A stretch of 64,000 nucleotides of DNA from Glaciecola sp. KUL10 (GTDB lineage: Bacteria > Pseudomonadota > Gammaproteobacteria > Enterobacterales > Alteromonadaceae). Below are positions 9,937 through 19,350 of the stretch, in pieces (positions within the stretch are counted from its first letter, which is position 1; each line of letters opens with the position of its first letter). The notes below the pieces were generated by a model. That model was not told where the DNA came from. It was given only the letters and a program-made list of their open reading frames with translations, and did not search any database. The position numbers were made by a program, and so were the translations under genes. The stretch lies in NCBI RefSeq assembly GCF_003203515.1, contig NZ_BGNG01000001.1, forward strand, positions 62,001 to 126,000. The letters run 5' to 3'.

Positions 9937-10862
9937 TGACAGTTTTAGTATATGCAGAACACGATAACAGCACATTAAAACCAGAAACTAATAAGTTAGT
10001 AACCGCTGCTTTGGGTGCATCAGATGATGTAGTAGTCCTTGTTGCAGGCACTAGCTGTGCAGATGTTGCACAAGCCGCTGCTAAAGTATCAGGTGTCAGC
10101 AAAGTATTAGTTGCAGATAACGCAGTTTACGAACATCAATTGCCAGAAAATATTGCTGATTTAGTGATCGAATTAAGCGGTGATTACTCGCATATCTTTG
10201 CTGCGGCTACCACAACAGGCAAAAACTTTATGCCACGCGTTGCAGCACTCTTAGATGTTGCTCAAATTTCAGACATTATTAAAGTAGAATCAGACGACAC
10301 GTTTGTGCGTCCTATCTATGCAGGTAATGCTATCGCAACTGTTCAGTCATCTGATAACAAAAAAGTCGTCACAGTACGTGCCGCTTCGTTTGATGCTGCA
10401 GCCAACGACGGCAGTGCAGAAGTTGTGTCAATCGACAATGCCATCGCGTCTGATAAGTCATCTTATGTGTCGGCTGAGTTAACCGAGTCCGAACGTCCAG
10501 AGCTTACCGCTGCTGAGGTTATCATTTCAGGTGGCCGTGGTATGCAAAATGGTGATAATTTTGCGCTACTTAATGGCATTGCTGATAAACTGGGGGCTGC
10601 GATCGGTGCCTCTAGAGCAGCTGTTGATGCCGGCTTTGTGCCAAATGATATGCAAGTAGGGCAAACGGGTAAAATCGTGGCGCCACAGCTTTATATCGCA
10701 GTCGGTATTTCTGGCGCGATTCAGCATCTTGCAGGTATGAAAGACTCTAAAGTCATTGTTGCGATTAATAAAGACGAAGAAGCTCCAATATTCTCGGTTG
10801 CAGATTATGGTTTAGTGGGTGATTTGTTCACTGTACTTCCTGAGCTAGAAGGTGCACTTTAA
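9936..10862 (+). CDS. etfA: Electron transfer flavoprotein alpha subunit
   Basis: 308 residues. The C-terminal FAD domain is clear: SGGRGM near 200, SRAAVDAGF near 228, GQTGK near 243, and the [14 protein letters not shown] segment near 257-270. It is the FAD-carrying partner of EtfB and donates to ETF-QO, encoded just across the divergent promoter. A strong terminator follows 80 bp downstream, so etfBA is a two-gene operon. Confidence 0.96.
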   Translation: MTVLVYAEHDNSTLKPETNKLVTAALGASDDVVVLVAGTSCADVAQAAAKVSGVSKVLVADNAVYEHQLPENIADLVIELSGDYSHIFAAATTTGKNFMPRVAALLDVAQISDIIKVESDDTFVRPIYAGNAIATVQSSDNKKVVTVRAASFDAAANDGSAEVVSIDNAIASDKSSYVSAELTESERPELTAAEVIISGGRGMQNGDNFALLNGIADKLGAAIGASRAAVDAGFVPNDMQVGQTGKIVAPQLYIAVGISGAIQHLAGMKDSKVIVAINKDEEAPIFSVADYGLVGDLFTVLPELEGAL

Positions 10863-10942
10863 ATTTTACTGACGTTTTTATTCATCATTCACGTTCAATG
10901 TTGAATAAAAACTAGTTAAAATAAAGCGTTATGATATATTTT

Positions 10943-10975
10943 AAGCCGCTGAGGTTTCCCCTCAGCGGCTTTTTT
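10943..10975 (+). terminator. Rho-independent terminator after etfBA
   Basis: A perfect 12-bp GC-rich stem (10943-10954 with 10960-10971) with a 5-base loop, running into a T-tract. Confidence 0.92.
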
Positions 10976-11080
10976 GTTTGCGTAAGTCTTTATTAAAGCG
11001 TTTCGAACACGCAATGTGCAGCATAAGTTAGCGGCAAGGTAAAAGCGTAGTTCAACATCAATCAAACAAGGATCTTTTTA

Positions 11081-12355
11081 ATGTCATCAAAAGGCCAAAC
11101 CCTTTCATGTGATTCTCCAGCGTTAACACAGGGTTTATTAACTGTTGAAACAGCATTATCAGTGATTTTTGATTCAATCAAGCCTGTTACAGAGACCGAA
11201 TTAGTTGAGTTGCCAAACCTAGTTAATCGAGTATTAGCAAATGATATTAGTTCTCCCATCAATGTTCCGCCTTTTGACAATTCTGCGATGGATGGGTATG
11301 CAGTAAGAAGTGAAGACTTTAGCGAAAATGCAGAAGTGAAACACTTCACAATTGTCGGCACCGCGTTTGCTGGCGAACCATTTCAAGGAAAAATATCAGA
11401 ATACGAATGTGTTCGAATAATGACTGGCGGAGTACTTCCTAAAGGCGCAGACGCAGTCATTATGCAAGAAAATGCTGAACGTGATAATAGTTTGGCAAGC
11501 AAAGTGAGTTTTACTTCTATCCCAAAATCAGGGCTTGCTGTTCGCAGAGCGGGAGAAGACATTGCTGAAAACTCACTAGTGTTTCACAAAGGCCACTTAA
11601 TTAAGCCAATAGATTTGGGCTTGCTCGCATCTTTAGGTATCGAAAAAACCTTGGTGTACAAAAAAATCAGTGTTGGAATTGTGTCAACCGGCGATGAGTT
11701 GATGCAACCCGGAAGCACACTTAAGGCGGGAGAGATTTATGATAGTAATCGTTTTGTGCTTGAAGCTTTGCTGCGTGATAAAGGCTTTGATGTTCAAAAC
11801 TATGGCGTATTAAAAGACGATAGAGAACTTATTAAAACCTGCTTTTTAAAAGCATCAAAAGAAGTTGATGTATTGTTAAGTTCTGGCGGCGTCTCGGTCG
11901 GCGAGGCTGATTATACCAAGGATGTGTTAGACGAATTAGGCACAGTTGGGTTTTGGAAAATTGCAATGAAACCCGGCAAACCACTTGCTTTTGGACAACT
12001 AGGTAATGCTCATTTTATTGGGCTTCCGGGTAATCCCGTGTCTTCAGTTGTTACCTTTCAGCAAATAGCGCTTGCTGCATTAAGGCATCTGTCTGGTAGT
12101 TTGAATACCGCAATTGCGACTCACAAGGCGGTATTAGCCAAAACCTTTTTTAAGCGAGCTGGGCGCACTGATTTTCAGCGCGGTATTGCCTATACAAATG
12201 AAAAAGGTGAATTGTTGGTTAAGCCGATGCCAAAGCAAAATTCTGGCGTTTTAAGTTCAATTGCCTTTGCTAATTGTTATGTGATTTTACCCCAAGATAA
12301 TGGAAAAATGGATGCGGGTGAAATTGTCAATATTCAACTTTTTTCTGATATCTAG
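11081..12355 (+). CDS. moeA: Molybdopterin molybdenumtransferase MoeA
   Basis: 424 residues, close to the usual 400-420. Landmarks are PPFDNSAMDGYA near residues 63-74, the MPT-binding-like segment VGIVSTGDEL near 205-214, and SSGGVSVGEADY near 267-278. MoeA inserts molybdate into adenylylated molybdopterin in the cytoplasm. The gene after it is a MOT1-type transporter 3 bp away, which may import the molybdate used here. The start has AAGGAT upstream. MogA, its usual partner, is not in the window. Confidence 0.93.
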   Translation: MSSKGQTLSCDSPALTQGLLTVETALSVIFDSIKPVTETELVELPNLVNRVLANDISSPINVPPFDNSAMDGYAVRSEDFSENAEVKHFTIVGTAFAGEPFQGKISEYECVRIMTGGVLPKGADAVIMQENAERDNSLASKVSFTSIPKSGLAVRRAGEDIAENSLVFHKGHLIKPIDLGLLASLGIEKTLVYKKISVGIVSTGDELMQPGSTLKAGEIYDSNRFVLEALLRDKGFDVQNYGVLKDDRELIKTCFLKASKEVDVLLSSGGVSVGEADYTKDVLDELGTVGFWKIAMKPGKPLAFGQLGNAHFIGLPGNPVSSVVTFQQIALAALRHLSGSLNTAIATHKAVLAKTFFKRAGRTDFQRGIAYTNEKGELLVKPMPKQNSGVLSSIAFANCYVILPQDNGKMDAGEIVNIQLFSDI

Positions 12356-12358
12356 ACC

Positions 12359-13540
12359 TTGAACGTTTATCCGCTTTATAAAATGCGTTTTAACTTACGT
12401 GAATTGTCGGGTTCGCTGGGTGACTTAGGTCTGTTTATCCCAATCGTGCTGGCGGTATGTATTAGTACTGATATGCATATTGGCGTTGTATTAATTGCCG
12501 CAGGTGCAATGAACATTGCAACGGGTTTTCTATTTAATCAACCCATCCCTGTTCAGCCTATGAAAGCAATAGCGGCTGTCGCGATTGCAGATGGCCTCAA
12601 CCAATCGCAATTAATGGCGTCTGGTTTGCTTATGGGGGTAATTTTACTTTTGCTCGCTCACACTGGCTGGTTGCGATGTGTTGTTGATAAAGTGCCAAAA
12701 GTTTTAATTCGCGGTATACAAGTTGGGGTGGGTTTAAAACTGATATTACTTGCTTTTGAATGGGTAAGTGAAATGGCTTTTATTGGTTCTGGTGCAGGGT
12801 TTTCATGGTTTGATACTAGTTTAAGTGCAATCGTCATCTTGCTCGTGTTGTTGTTAAGTCTAAAGTCAAAGTTTCCCGTTTTACTGTTTATCGTTTCGTT
12901 AGGCTTGTTATATGTGGGACTTACTCATGCTCTCAATTACGACGATTCAAGCTATCAGTCATTTCAATATCATTTTAAAACTTTGAGCTTTCCGCAAGCA
13001 AACGACGTCGCCTATTCATTTTGGTACGCAGTACTTCCACAGCTTCCGCTGACTTTACTCAACTCAGTCATCGCGATTTGTGCCTTAAGCGCCGATTATT
13101 TTCCTAAAAACGCAATTGGCACGGACAAAATGGCATCAAGTGTGGCTTGGATGAATATCGTTTGTTCACCATTTGGCGCACTGCCAATGTGCCATGGTGC
13201 TTCAGGGCTAGCCGCTCAATATCAATTTGGTGCTCGTACTGGTGGAAGTATTGTTATGTTAGGGATGATCAAGATAATACTAGCCTTGTTATTTACTGGT
13301 TTTTTAATTCAAGCGATGAGCGTTTATCCAAAGTCTGTTCTCGCGCCACTATTGATTGTAGCGGGTCTGTCACTTTGTAAATCTGCTTGGTCTGAAAGAC
13401 AACAGCTTAACTTATGGGTATTTGCCGCAACGGTTGCAGGCATTGTATTTGTTAATACGCTGGTTGGTTTTGTGGTTGGGATTTTATGCCTCTCGTTGTT
13501 TTGGTTGTTCAAGCAAAAAGATAAATCAAATTTAAAATAA
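12359..13540 (+). CDS. MOT1-type sulfate/molybdate transporter
   Basis: About 385-393 residues and mostly hydrophobic, with around ten membrane helices. It opens with the MOT1/SulP-related signature GSLGDLGLFIPIV, and the conserved PVQPMKAIAAVAIA segment follows. It carries a second copy-like motif, PFGALPMCHGASGLAAQY, near residues 271-288. This family (MFS_MOT1) transports molybdate in plants and algae. Cotranscription with moeA makes molybdate the likely substrate, but that is inference. The start is uncertain: TTG at 12359 or ATG at 12383, neither with a clear ribosome site. Confidence 0.85.
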   Translation: MNVYPLYKMRFNLRELSGSLGDLGLFIPIVLAVCISTDMHIGVVLIAAGAMNIATGFLFNQPIPVQPMKAIAAVAIADGLNQSQLMASGLLMGVILLLLAHTGWLRCVVDKVPKVLIRGIQVGVGLKLILLAFEWVSEMAFIGSGAGFSWFDTSLSAIVILLVLLLSLKSKFPVLLFIVSLGLLYVGLTHALNYDDSSYQSFQYHFKTLSFPQANDVAYSFWYAVLPQLPLTLLNSVIAICALSADYFPKNAIGTDKMASSVAWMNIVCSPFGALPMCHGASGLAAQYQFGARTGGSIVMLGMIKIILALLFTGFLIQAMSVYPKSVLAPLLIVAGLSLCKSAWSERQQLNLWVFAATVAGIVFVNTLVGFVVGILCLSLFWLFKQKDKSNLK

Positions 13541-13576
13541 GGCAACAGATCCTTATACGGTCAAAAGGAGACGAAA

Positions 13577-13921
13577 ATGCAAGTAAGCGATATAAAAGCA
13601 TTTATACCGAGCAAGAATTTTGAAAAATCCAAGCAGTTTTATACAGAAATTGGCTTTGAATTGATGCCCGTTAATGACGAATTAGCGTTGTTTCAAAATG
13701 GCGAATGCCTATTTTTCTTGCAAAACTTCTATCAAGAAGCACTGGCTGAAAACTTCATGCTTCAGATTTGCGTTGAAGATATTCAAACAGCCTTTGAGCT
13801 GTGCCGTAAAAGTCAGCACAAAAGCAAAATTAGCGATATTTCAAATGAGCATTGGGGAAGAGTGTTCTATCTTTGGGGCCCAAGTGGTGAATTACTGCAT
13901 ATGACCCAACTGAACAAATAA
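13577..13921 (+). CDS. VOC (glyoxalase/bleomycin-resistance fold) protein
   Basis: 114 residues with the vicinal-oxygen-chelate pattern: a YTEIGFEL helix-strand near residues 22-29, an ICVEDIQTAFELC segment in the middle, and a C-terminal WGPSGELLHM strand. A good ribosome site (AAAGGAG) precedes ATG 13577. The specific activity cannot be told; members include glyoxalases, dioxygenases and drug-binding proteins. It heads a run of three small genes (VOC, GNAT, MmcQ) spaced 3-10 bp apart, which look cotranscribed. Confidence 0.75.
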   Translation: MQVSDIKAFIPSKNFEKSKQFYTEIGFELMPVNDELALFQNGECLFFLQNFYQEALAENFMLQICVEDIQTAFELCRKSQHKSKISDISNEHWGRVFYLWGPSGELLHMTQLNK

Positions 13922-13931
13922 AAAGCCGACA

Positions 13932-14414
13932 ATGATTAGAGAAGCAAAAGAAAACGACTGGGACGACATTTGGCCTATCTTTAAAGAGGTTGTTAGACTA
14001 GGTAATACCTATGCTTTCGATCCAGATATAAATAAGCAAAATGCTTTTGAGTTATGGATGAGCTTGCCTCGCAAAACCTATGTTTACGTGCAAGGTAACG
14101 AAGTATTAGGCACCTATTATTTAAAGACGAATCAAGCTGGGCCCGGTGCGCATGTCTGCAATTGTGGGTATATGGTTTCCGAAAATGCGAGAGGTAAGGG
14201 AATTGCTCGTCAAATGTGTGAACACTCTCAACTACAAGCAATTTCATTAGGATACCGTGCAATGCAGTTTAATTTTGTGGTTTCTAGCAATACAAACGCG
14301 ATTACTCTATGGCATAAACTTGGTTTTAAAAGCGTTGGGACCTTGCCAAACGCATTTAACCACCCATCTTTGGGTTTTATTGATGCATTTATTATGTATA
14401 AAGCGTTAGAGTGA
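13932..14414 (+). CDS. GNAT family N-acetyltransferase
   Basis: 160 residues, a single GNAT domain. The acetyl-CoA pyrophosphate loop is visible as ENARGKGIARQMCEHS near residues 84-99, and the C-terminal NAITLWHKLGFKSVGTLP segment is typical. The substrate is unknown. It is the second gene of the VOC-GNAT-MmcQ cluster. Confidence 0.85.
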   Translation: MIREAKENDWDDIWPIFKEVVRLGNTYAFDPDINKQNAFELWMSLPRKTYVYVQGNEVLGTYYLKTNQAGPGAHVCNCGYMVSENARGKGIARQMCEHSQLQAISLGYRAMQFNFVVSSNTNAITLWHKLGFKSVGTLPNAFNHPSLGFIDAFIMYKALE

Positions 14415-14417
14415 AAA

Positions 14418-14789
14418 ATGACTCACGAACAGTTTAATCAATTTTGTTCCGAATTTATGGCGACGACTTATGTCCAACAGTGGGGCGGGTCGCATGTGTG
14501 GAAAGTTGCCGGAAAAGTGTTTGCTTTGGGCACTGTAACCAAACAAGGCACTCCGGCATACACATTCAAAACATCGCCTCTAAATTTTGACTTTCTATCG
14601 CACCATGAAAGCTACATACCCGCTCCTTACATGGCGAGTCGCGGGATGAAGTGGATTCAACAAATAGAACAAAGTGAAACCTTGGATGAAGAGTTGCGTT
14701 ATTACATCGATGCATCTTACAAATTAGTTTGTCAGGGCCTATCGAAGAAAAAGCGTGTTGAGTTTGGTATTTCTTTAGAAGATGACTAA
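14418..14789 (+). CDS. MmcQ/YjbR family protein
   Basis: 123 residues that match the MmcQ/YjbR (DUF419) fold. Near the N-terminus is the WGGSHVWKVAGKVFALG strand pair, then TFKTSPLNFDFL, and near the C-terminus the helix SYKLVCQGLSKKKR. These small proteins have a double-wing fold proposed to bind DNA, but no firm role is known. It starts 3 bp after the acetyltransferase stop. Confidence 0.8.
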   Translation: MTHEQFNQFCSEFMATTYVQQWGGSHVWKVAGKVFALGTVTKQGTPAYTFKTSPLNFDFLSHHESYIPAPYMASRGMKWIQQIEQSETLDEELRYYIDASYKLVCQGLSKKKRVEFGISLEDD

Positions 14790-14868
14790 AGTTTTTAGAA
14801 ATTTTAAAGATACAGTAAATACATGAAAAACCAATAAACATATCGCTTGGTTGTTACTTGAGGTTAAT

Positions 14869-15228
14869 ATGAAGAAGCTCTTAATACTTATCATTGTCGT
14901 CGGTGGCCTTGCTTACGGGGGGTACAAAACTTATTTTTGGGCGGCCCCAAGCGTCACAATCGTGAACAAAACTTCTTCGCCAATCAAAAAAGCCTATGTC
15001 TATATGGGTAAGAATAGACTCAGTTTTTCGAGTGTTGCTCCTAAGCAATCGATTCAAATTTATCGCGGTGTCAGGCAAATAGAGACTATGTACCGTTATG
15101 AAATAGTGTTTGAGGGCGGTGAAGAGCTCAAAGGTGGGTGTGGTAAAGTCCTACCAAATGAATATTTTGTTAACTTCGTAATTACCCCTATTTCTAAAAC
15201 AGAGGCAGAGTGTAGTCAAATCGATTAA
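14869..15228 (+). CDS. Hypothetical exported or membrane-anchored protein
   Basis: 119 residues from ATG 14869, chosen because GAGG lies at proper spacing; an upstream TTG is less likely. One N-terminal hydrophobic stretch (about residues 3-18) acts as a signal anchor or uncleaved signal. The rest is a small basic domain with two cysteines (near 89 and 116) that could pair in the periplasm. I do not recognise a family. Confidence 0.6.
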   Translation: MKKLLILIIVVGGLAYGGYKTYFWAAPSVTIVNKTSSPIKKAYVYMGKNRLSFSSVAPKQSIQIYRGVRQIETMYRYEIVFEGGEELKGGCGKVLPNEYFVNFVITPISKTEAECSQID

Positions 15229-15326
15229 TCTAAAAGCTAAGTGGTGTGCATTGGCTAACGAAAAGGTAATTGCGTTAAAAAGCAGTTAATAGGCCTTAAA
15301 AAGTAGGATGATTGAACATTTCCCCT

Positions 15327-16214
15327 TTATTGCTTAAGGCTTTTTAAACGCTGTTTCTTGTATGCCTCTTGCAAGAATATGTAAAGTCCTGAGCCTATCA
15401 CCAAACTGGCCCCAACAAGCGCTGATGTTTCCAGACTTTCTCCAAAAATAAAAACACCGATAAGCATTGCAAATAACAACCTTGAATATCTAAACGGAGC
15501 AATAGCAACGATTTCGGCTGTTCTTGCTGAGATGGTGATCATCACGTAGGCAATCATGCCTGATACCGCGGCGCCAAAAATTAAAAAGGCGTCTTGATTG
15601 CTAATTTCAGATACTTCGGGCTTGAGTAAAAATACCATTAAACCACCGGGCGCAAGCGCAAGATAACCGTAGGTTATTAACACAGTACTGGGAATATCTT
15701 TTGGCATTTTTCGGGTGAGCACATCTCGAAGTGCTATAGATACAGAGCCAAGTAGGGCCAATAGTGCACCGATTTCTACTTCAGCACTCCACGGTTTTAA
15801 AATGATTAACACACCAAACAAACCAACAAGGATTGCGCATACTTTTGTTACAGAAAGAGACTCACCTAACAATCGTGATGCCAGTAATGCAGCAATTAAC
15901 GGAGAACATTGCATTACCGCAGATACCAATGATAAATCAGTAATCACAAGTGCAGCTACGATAAAAGTAGCTGAAAACATATCAGATGCAAGACGCATCC
16001 AAAATATGGGTAAGCGAAGAAAGTAGCCAGTTAGAGACCGTTTTTTTAGATGAGCGATACCAAATAGAAAGATAAACCCTAATAGTCCTGAGACTATTAA
16101 AATCTGTCCCGCAGGTAAGGTTTGCGTCAATACCTTAATAAAGGCGTCAGACACTGCGAACCCAGCCATTGCGCCTATCATGAGCGCTATCCCTTTTACG
16201 TTATTTATGTTCAT
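15327..16214 (-). CDS. EamA/DMT superfamily transporter
   Basis: 295 residues, nearly all hydrophobic, consistent with ten membrane helices in two EamA repeats (about 5-135 and 150-283). It is a drug/metabolite-type inner-membrane carrier of unknown substrate. AGGAG lies directly against the first ATG with no spacing, so translation could start at an internal ATG about 11 codons in. It stands alone on the minus strand. Confidence 0.88.
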   Translation of the reverse strand: MNINNVKGIALMIGAMAGFAVSDAFIKVLTQTLPAGQILIVSGLLGFIFLFGIAHLKKRSLTGYFLRLPIFWMRLASDMFSATFIVAALVITDLSLVSAVMQCSPLIAALLASRLLGESLSVTKVCAILVGLFGVLIILKPWSAEVEIGALLALLGSVSIALRDVLTRKMPKDIPSTVLITYGYLALAPGGLMVFLLKPEVSEISNQDAFLIFGAAVSGMIAYVMITISARTAEIVAIAPFRYSRLLFAMLIGVFIFGESLETSALVGASLVIGSGLYIFLQEAYKKQRLKSLKQ

Positions 16215-16279
16215 CTCCTAAGGGATAAAAGTTGGTGTAGGATGTTATTGTGCAAAGAATACTTCGTTTTTATGTGCGG

Positions 16280-16597
16280 TTAAATGTGGTCGCCATATTC
16301 ACGCTCGACCTTTGAAATTCTTACCTTAAAGCAATCATACCATGAAAGACGTCCTTGTTTTTGAGCAGCTAAATGCTCACTGTTTGCTTTCCAAGCTTTT
16401 ATCGAAGCCAAATCTGACCAATACGATACAGTAATACCAAGCTCTTCTCGAGCAGATTCATAGCCTAAAAATCCTTTTTGTTTTGATGCTAATTCGACCA
16501 TACGCTTTGCAGTTTCAGCGTAGCCATCTGTTTGCTCAGATTTTATAGAGGTGAATATAACTGCGTAGTAAGGGGGCTTTGGGGTTTTTGCAATCAA
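16280..16597 (-). CDS. Antibiotic biosynthesis monooxygenase (ABM) domain protein
   Basis: 105 residues with the ABM pattern: an opening YYAVIFTS strand, the helix AKRMVELASKQKGFLGYESA (about residues 29-48), and the later ITVSYWSDLASIKAW strand-helix. Small ABM proteins are dimeric and include cofactor-free monooxygenases and heme-degrading enzymes. No catalytic role can be assigned here. Confidence 0.78.
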   Translation of the reverse strand: MIAKTPKPPYYAVIFTSIKSEQTDGYAETAKRMVELASKQKGFLGYESAREELGITVSYWSDLASIKAWKANSEHLAAQKQGRLSWYDCFKVRISKVEREYGDHI

Positions 16598-16655
16598 TAT
16601 TTTGCTCCTTGGCGTTTGTTTATTTTTACTTAATTAATAATTACATCAACTCGGT

Positions 16656-17219
16656 TTATCGGGCGATATCCACAACTATGACGTCTAGTGCCAAGGCGTT
16701 GTCGGCGAAATTATAAGTAATAAATCTACTGTTTTGTAGCTGAGTTCCAAGGTGCTTTTTATATTGCTCGATAAGAGTCTCAGTTGATAATTGTTGATTT
16801 GTAGGGTATTTACTCTTTATCCAATCTGGATTTAAGTTCGTTGAGCTACAAGGATCTGACTTGTTAAGGAAATGAATAATTTGCTTGTTGGCCATACTTA
16901 GGCTTGATACTTCGACTGTTTTTTGAATTTTCTTTATCGCATCGTTTGCGCTAGTCAGAGTTGAACGTCTATCGGAAGCAAATGTGCATTTGAACTCAGA
17001 TGCGTTTAAACATTCTGAATCTAAGAATGCTAAAAGATCTATTTCGTGACCTTGTATTTTTTTATCCATGACGTAGGAAGTCGGACCTTGATCGCTTTCG
17101 ATCATCATCCCGCAGTAAAATTTTAAGTTTTTCTCAATGTTTCCATTTAAAAGCATATACTTGGAGGGAAGAAGGTCAAAAATATTCTGTATTTTTTCTA
17201 AGTATTTGAAAAGGTCCAT
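16656..17219 (-). CDS. Hypothetical protein, unrecognised
   Basis: 187 residues, soluble, with no signal peptide or membrane segment. It is fairly rich in Asn, Ser and Lys, with four cysteines in the first two thirds. No family motif was recognised. It lies on the minus strand between an ABM protein and a serine hydrolase. Its separate, AT-rich flanks suggest its own promoter. It may be a lineage-specific gene. Confidence 0.55.
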   Translation of the reverse strand: MDLFKYLEKIQNIFDLLPSKYMLLNGNIEKNLKFYCGMMIESDQGPTSYVMDKKIQGHEIDLLAFLDSECLNASEFKCTFASDRRSTLTSANDAIKKIQKTVEVSSLSMANKQIIHFLNKSDPCSSTNLNPDWIKSKYPTNQQLSTETLIEQYKKHLGTQLQNSRFITYNFADNALALDVIVVDIAR

Positions 17220-17276
17220 CTTTACTCTCTTAATAAAATTCGCGTTATACTGTTTTTGGAAAGAAATTACTCGTGT

Positions 17277-18689
17277 TCAATCAACCCGCATATTAATGTG
17301 ACTATAATTATCAGCTACATAATCACTTTTAAAATCGGACTTGATTGCTAATGCCTGACCGAAAGTCTTTTGTGCAGTCTCCTTATCTCCCTTAGATAAA
17401 TACGCAAAGGCTAAGCTGTCGTATACTTGCGGTGCATCTGGAAACAGTGACACTAAATATTCGAACATATCAAATGCCTCAGTAAATAAATCATCTCTTA
17501 GCAGTTCCATTCCGAGTTCGTTGATAGTTCGACCAATAAACCGTGTGTAGCCATTATCGCTATATGCCTGTTTGAAGTGTGTGGCAAACTCGTGTTTACC
17601 TTTAGTTTTGTAGAACTCAAAGGCAAAGTTTTTTTCCAACTGTCTAATTGCTTCATAGTCTCCGTTTTTGATAAAGGACAGTATTCGACCAGAAATAAGT
17701 TCCGCCACCAAGTTGTCAGTATTTGCGAGCACTATTACTTGATAACCACTCGATAGGTCAATGTCTACTGCTGCACTGACGCCAAGTCCACCCCCATACG
17801 CGCCCCAATGAGCGTTATCCATAGCAAATATTTTGCGATTATTTCGGTTAGAGATTTGCAGTAACTCATCGGTATAAAACAGGGTATAATAAAATCGATG
17901 TACGTCTGCAACAGTCGATTCAATGCCGCCATCGGGACTAGGATGCTCAGTAACACCTACTTTTTTGAGTGAGTTGTCATATTGATAGGCATATCTGACT
18001 GACTGATGTTCAGATGAATTGGAAGCTTTTAATGTTGTAGATGCCATCTTCGCAGGAATGAAAATTTTGTTTTTAAGTAATTCTTCGAATGGCTTATCCG
18101 CAACTTTTTCAAGAATGATACCTAGTACTATATACCCGTAGTTCGAATATTGATTATCAGTGCCGGGTTTAAACAAAAGTGGCTTTTCTATCAATAGCTC
18201 AAGCTTCTTGTCTAGCGTATCAAATGAAAGTGGGTTTTCGCGATATTCAGCAATAAAGATATCATCAAACCCAGCACTATGATTGAGAAGATGTGCAATG
18301 GTAACTTCATCAACAAAAGACTGTTTAAAGCCTAAATCAAAAGAAATGAGCTTAGTGTTCAAGCTGAGCTTGCCTTCTTCTATTTGTTGTAAAATCAGCA
18401 CCTTTGTAAAGTCTTTCATAATAGAACCAAGGTTAAATCGGCTTTGACTCGTATTAGGTATTTTTTCTTCGATATTCTGCAAGCCATATGAAGATGAAAA
18501 TACTTCTTTACCATCTTTCATTATTAGCAGACTTCCTGAAAACCATCCAAGATTTTCGTATTGCACTGCAATGTCGTGTGCGATTTTAGGAAGAGTTGAA
18601 GACTTTACGTTTTGGTCGTTTTCCTTTGCAAAAACAGAAGTGCAAATTGAAAAAAACAGGATTGAAACTAAAGTCAGATTCAGAATCAT
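17277..18689 (-). CDS. Secreted class C beta-lactamase-like serine hydrolase with TPR tail
   Basis: 470 residues. A Sec signal peptide ends near residue 21 (SVFA-K). The serine hydrolase domain carries the SxxK motif at S89-K92 (GSIMK) and a YSN motif near residue 184, as in penicillin-binding-protein-like esterases and peptidases. The last 90 or so residues form one or two TPR helices (EAFDMFEYLVSLFPD, then DSLAFAYLSKGDKETAQ). It probably acts in the periplasm or outside the cell on peptides or esters; true beta-lactamase activity is not implied. Confidence 0.88.
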   Translation of the reverse strand: MILNLTLVSILFFSICTSVFAKENDQNVKSSTLPKIAHDIAVQYENLGWFSGSLLIMKDGKEVFSSSYGLQNIEEKIPNTSQSRFNLGSIMKDFTKVLILQQIEEGKLSLNTKLISFDLGFKQSFVDEVTIAHLLNHSAGFDDIFIAEYRENPLSFDTLDKKLELLIEKPLLFKPGTDNQYSNYGYIVLGIILEKVADKPFEELLKNKIFIPAKMASTTLKASNSSEHQSVRYAYQYDNSLKKVGVTEHPSPDGGIESTVADVHRFYYTLFYTDELLQISNRNNRKIFAMDNAHWGAYGGGLGVSAAVDIDLSSGYQVIVLANTDNLVAELISGRILSFIKNGDYEAIRQLEKNFAFEFYKTKGKHEFATHFKQAYSDNGYTRFIGRTINELGMELLRDDLFTEAFDMFEYLVSLFPDAPQVYDSLAFAYLSKGDKETAQKTFGQALAIKSDFKSDYVADNYSHINMRVD

Positions 18690-18764
18690 TTTGTTGACGC
18701 TCCGTTGTCGTTTGTTTTTTTATCGTAAGCTAGATTTCTTGCAATACATAATAAACACTAAGCA

Positions 18765-19232
18765 TCACCACTTGCCCGCTTGTTCATAATCACTCTGCTT
18801 AGCCTCTACCCATTCTTCACTTTCTCCAAAACGCTCTTTCTTCCAAAAAGTAGCGGTTGTTTTGAGTATGTCCATAATAAATTCGCAAGCTTCAAACGCG
18901 GCTTTTCTGTGCGCTGATGTGACGCCGACATATACGATTTGTTCATTGGGTGTTAATGTGCCGATTCGATGAATAATACTCGCACTGGCGATCGGCCAGC
19001 GAGACTTAGCTTGTTGCAGAATGTCGTTAAGCTGTTTTTCAGTCATGCCTGGGTAGTGTTCTAAGTACATTTCACTGAGTTTGTTTTGTTTTGAAAACGC
19101 TCTGACTTTACCGACAAAACTGACGATTGCACCCACTTGATTAATATTCTGTGCCGAAGCTTCTAAGGCCTGATTGGCTTGATGAAGTTCAAAATCATTG
19201 GTTTGAATTGATACACTCAATGAAGTGTCCAT
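18765..19232 (-). CDS. moaE: Molybdopterin synthase catalytic subunit MoaE
   Basis: 155 residues, standard for MoaE. It has GAIVSFVGKVR near residues 34-44, the LEHYPGMTEKQL segment, HRIG near 88, and the active-site lysine region FWKKERFGESEEW near 129-141. MoaE with MoaD transfers sulfur to precursor Z. No moaD, moaA or moaC lies beside it. It is divergent from moeB across 118 bp. Confidence 0.95.
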   Translation of the reverse strand: MDTSLSVSIQTNDFELHQANQALEASAQNINQVGAIVSFVGKVRAFSKQNKLSEMYLEHYPGMTEKQLNDILQQAKSRWPIASASIIHRIGTLTPNEQIVYVGVTSAHRKAAFEACEFIMDILKTTATFWKKERFGESEEWVEAKQSDYEQAGKW

Positions 19233-19350
19233 GGTCTTTGTTTTCCTAATATCGCGTAATTTTATAATTAAGTGTTCTAGCTAATGTTGCTAAGTGTCTA
19301 TTCATTATATACTTTTCATCACATAAATTGAGCGAATAAACTTAGGTGCT

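Noticed and set aside
17277-18689. Antibiotic-resistance class C beta-lactamase
   Set aside because: The SxxK and YSN motifs are shared by many serine hydrolases; the TPR tail and general divergence favour an esterase or peptidase.
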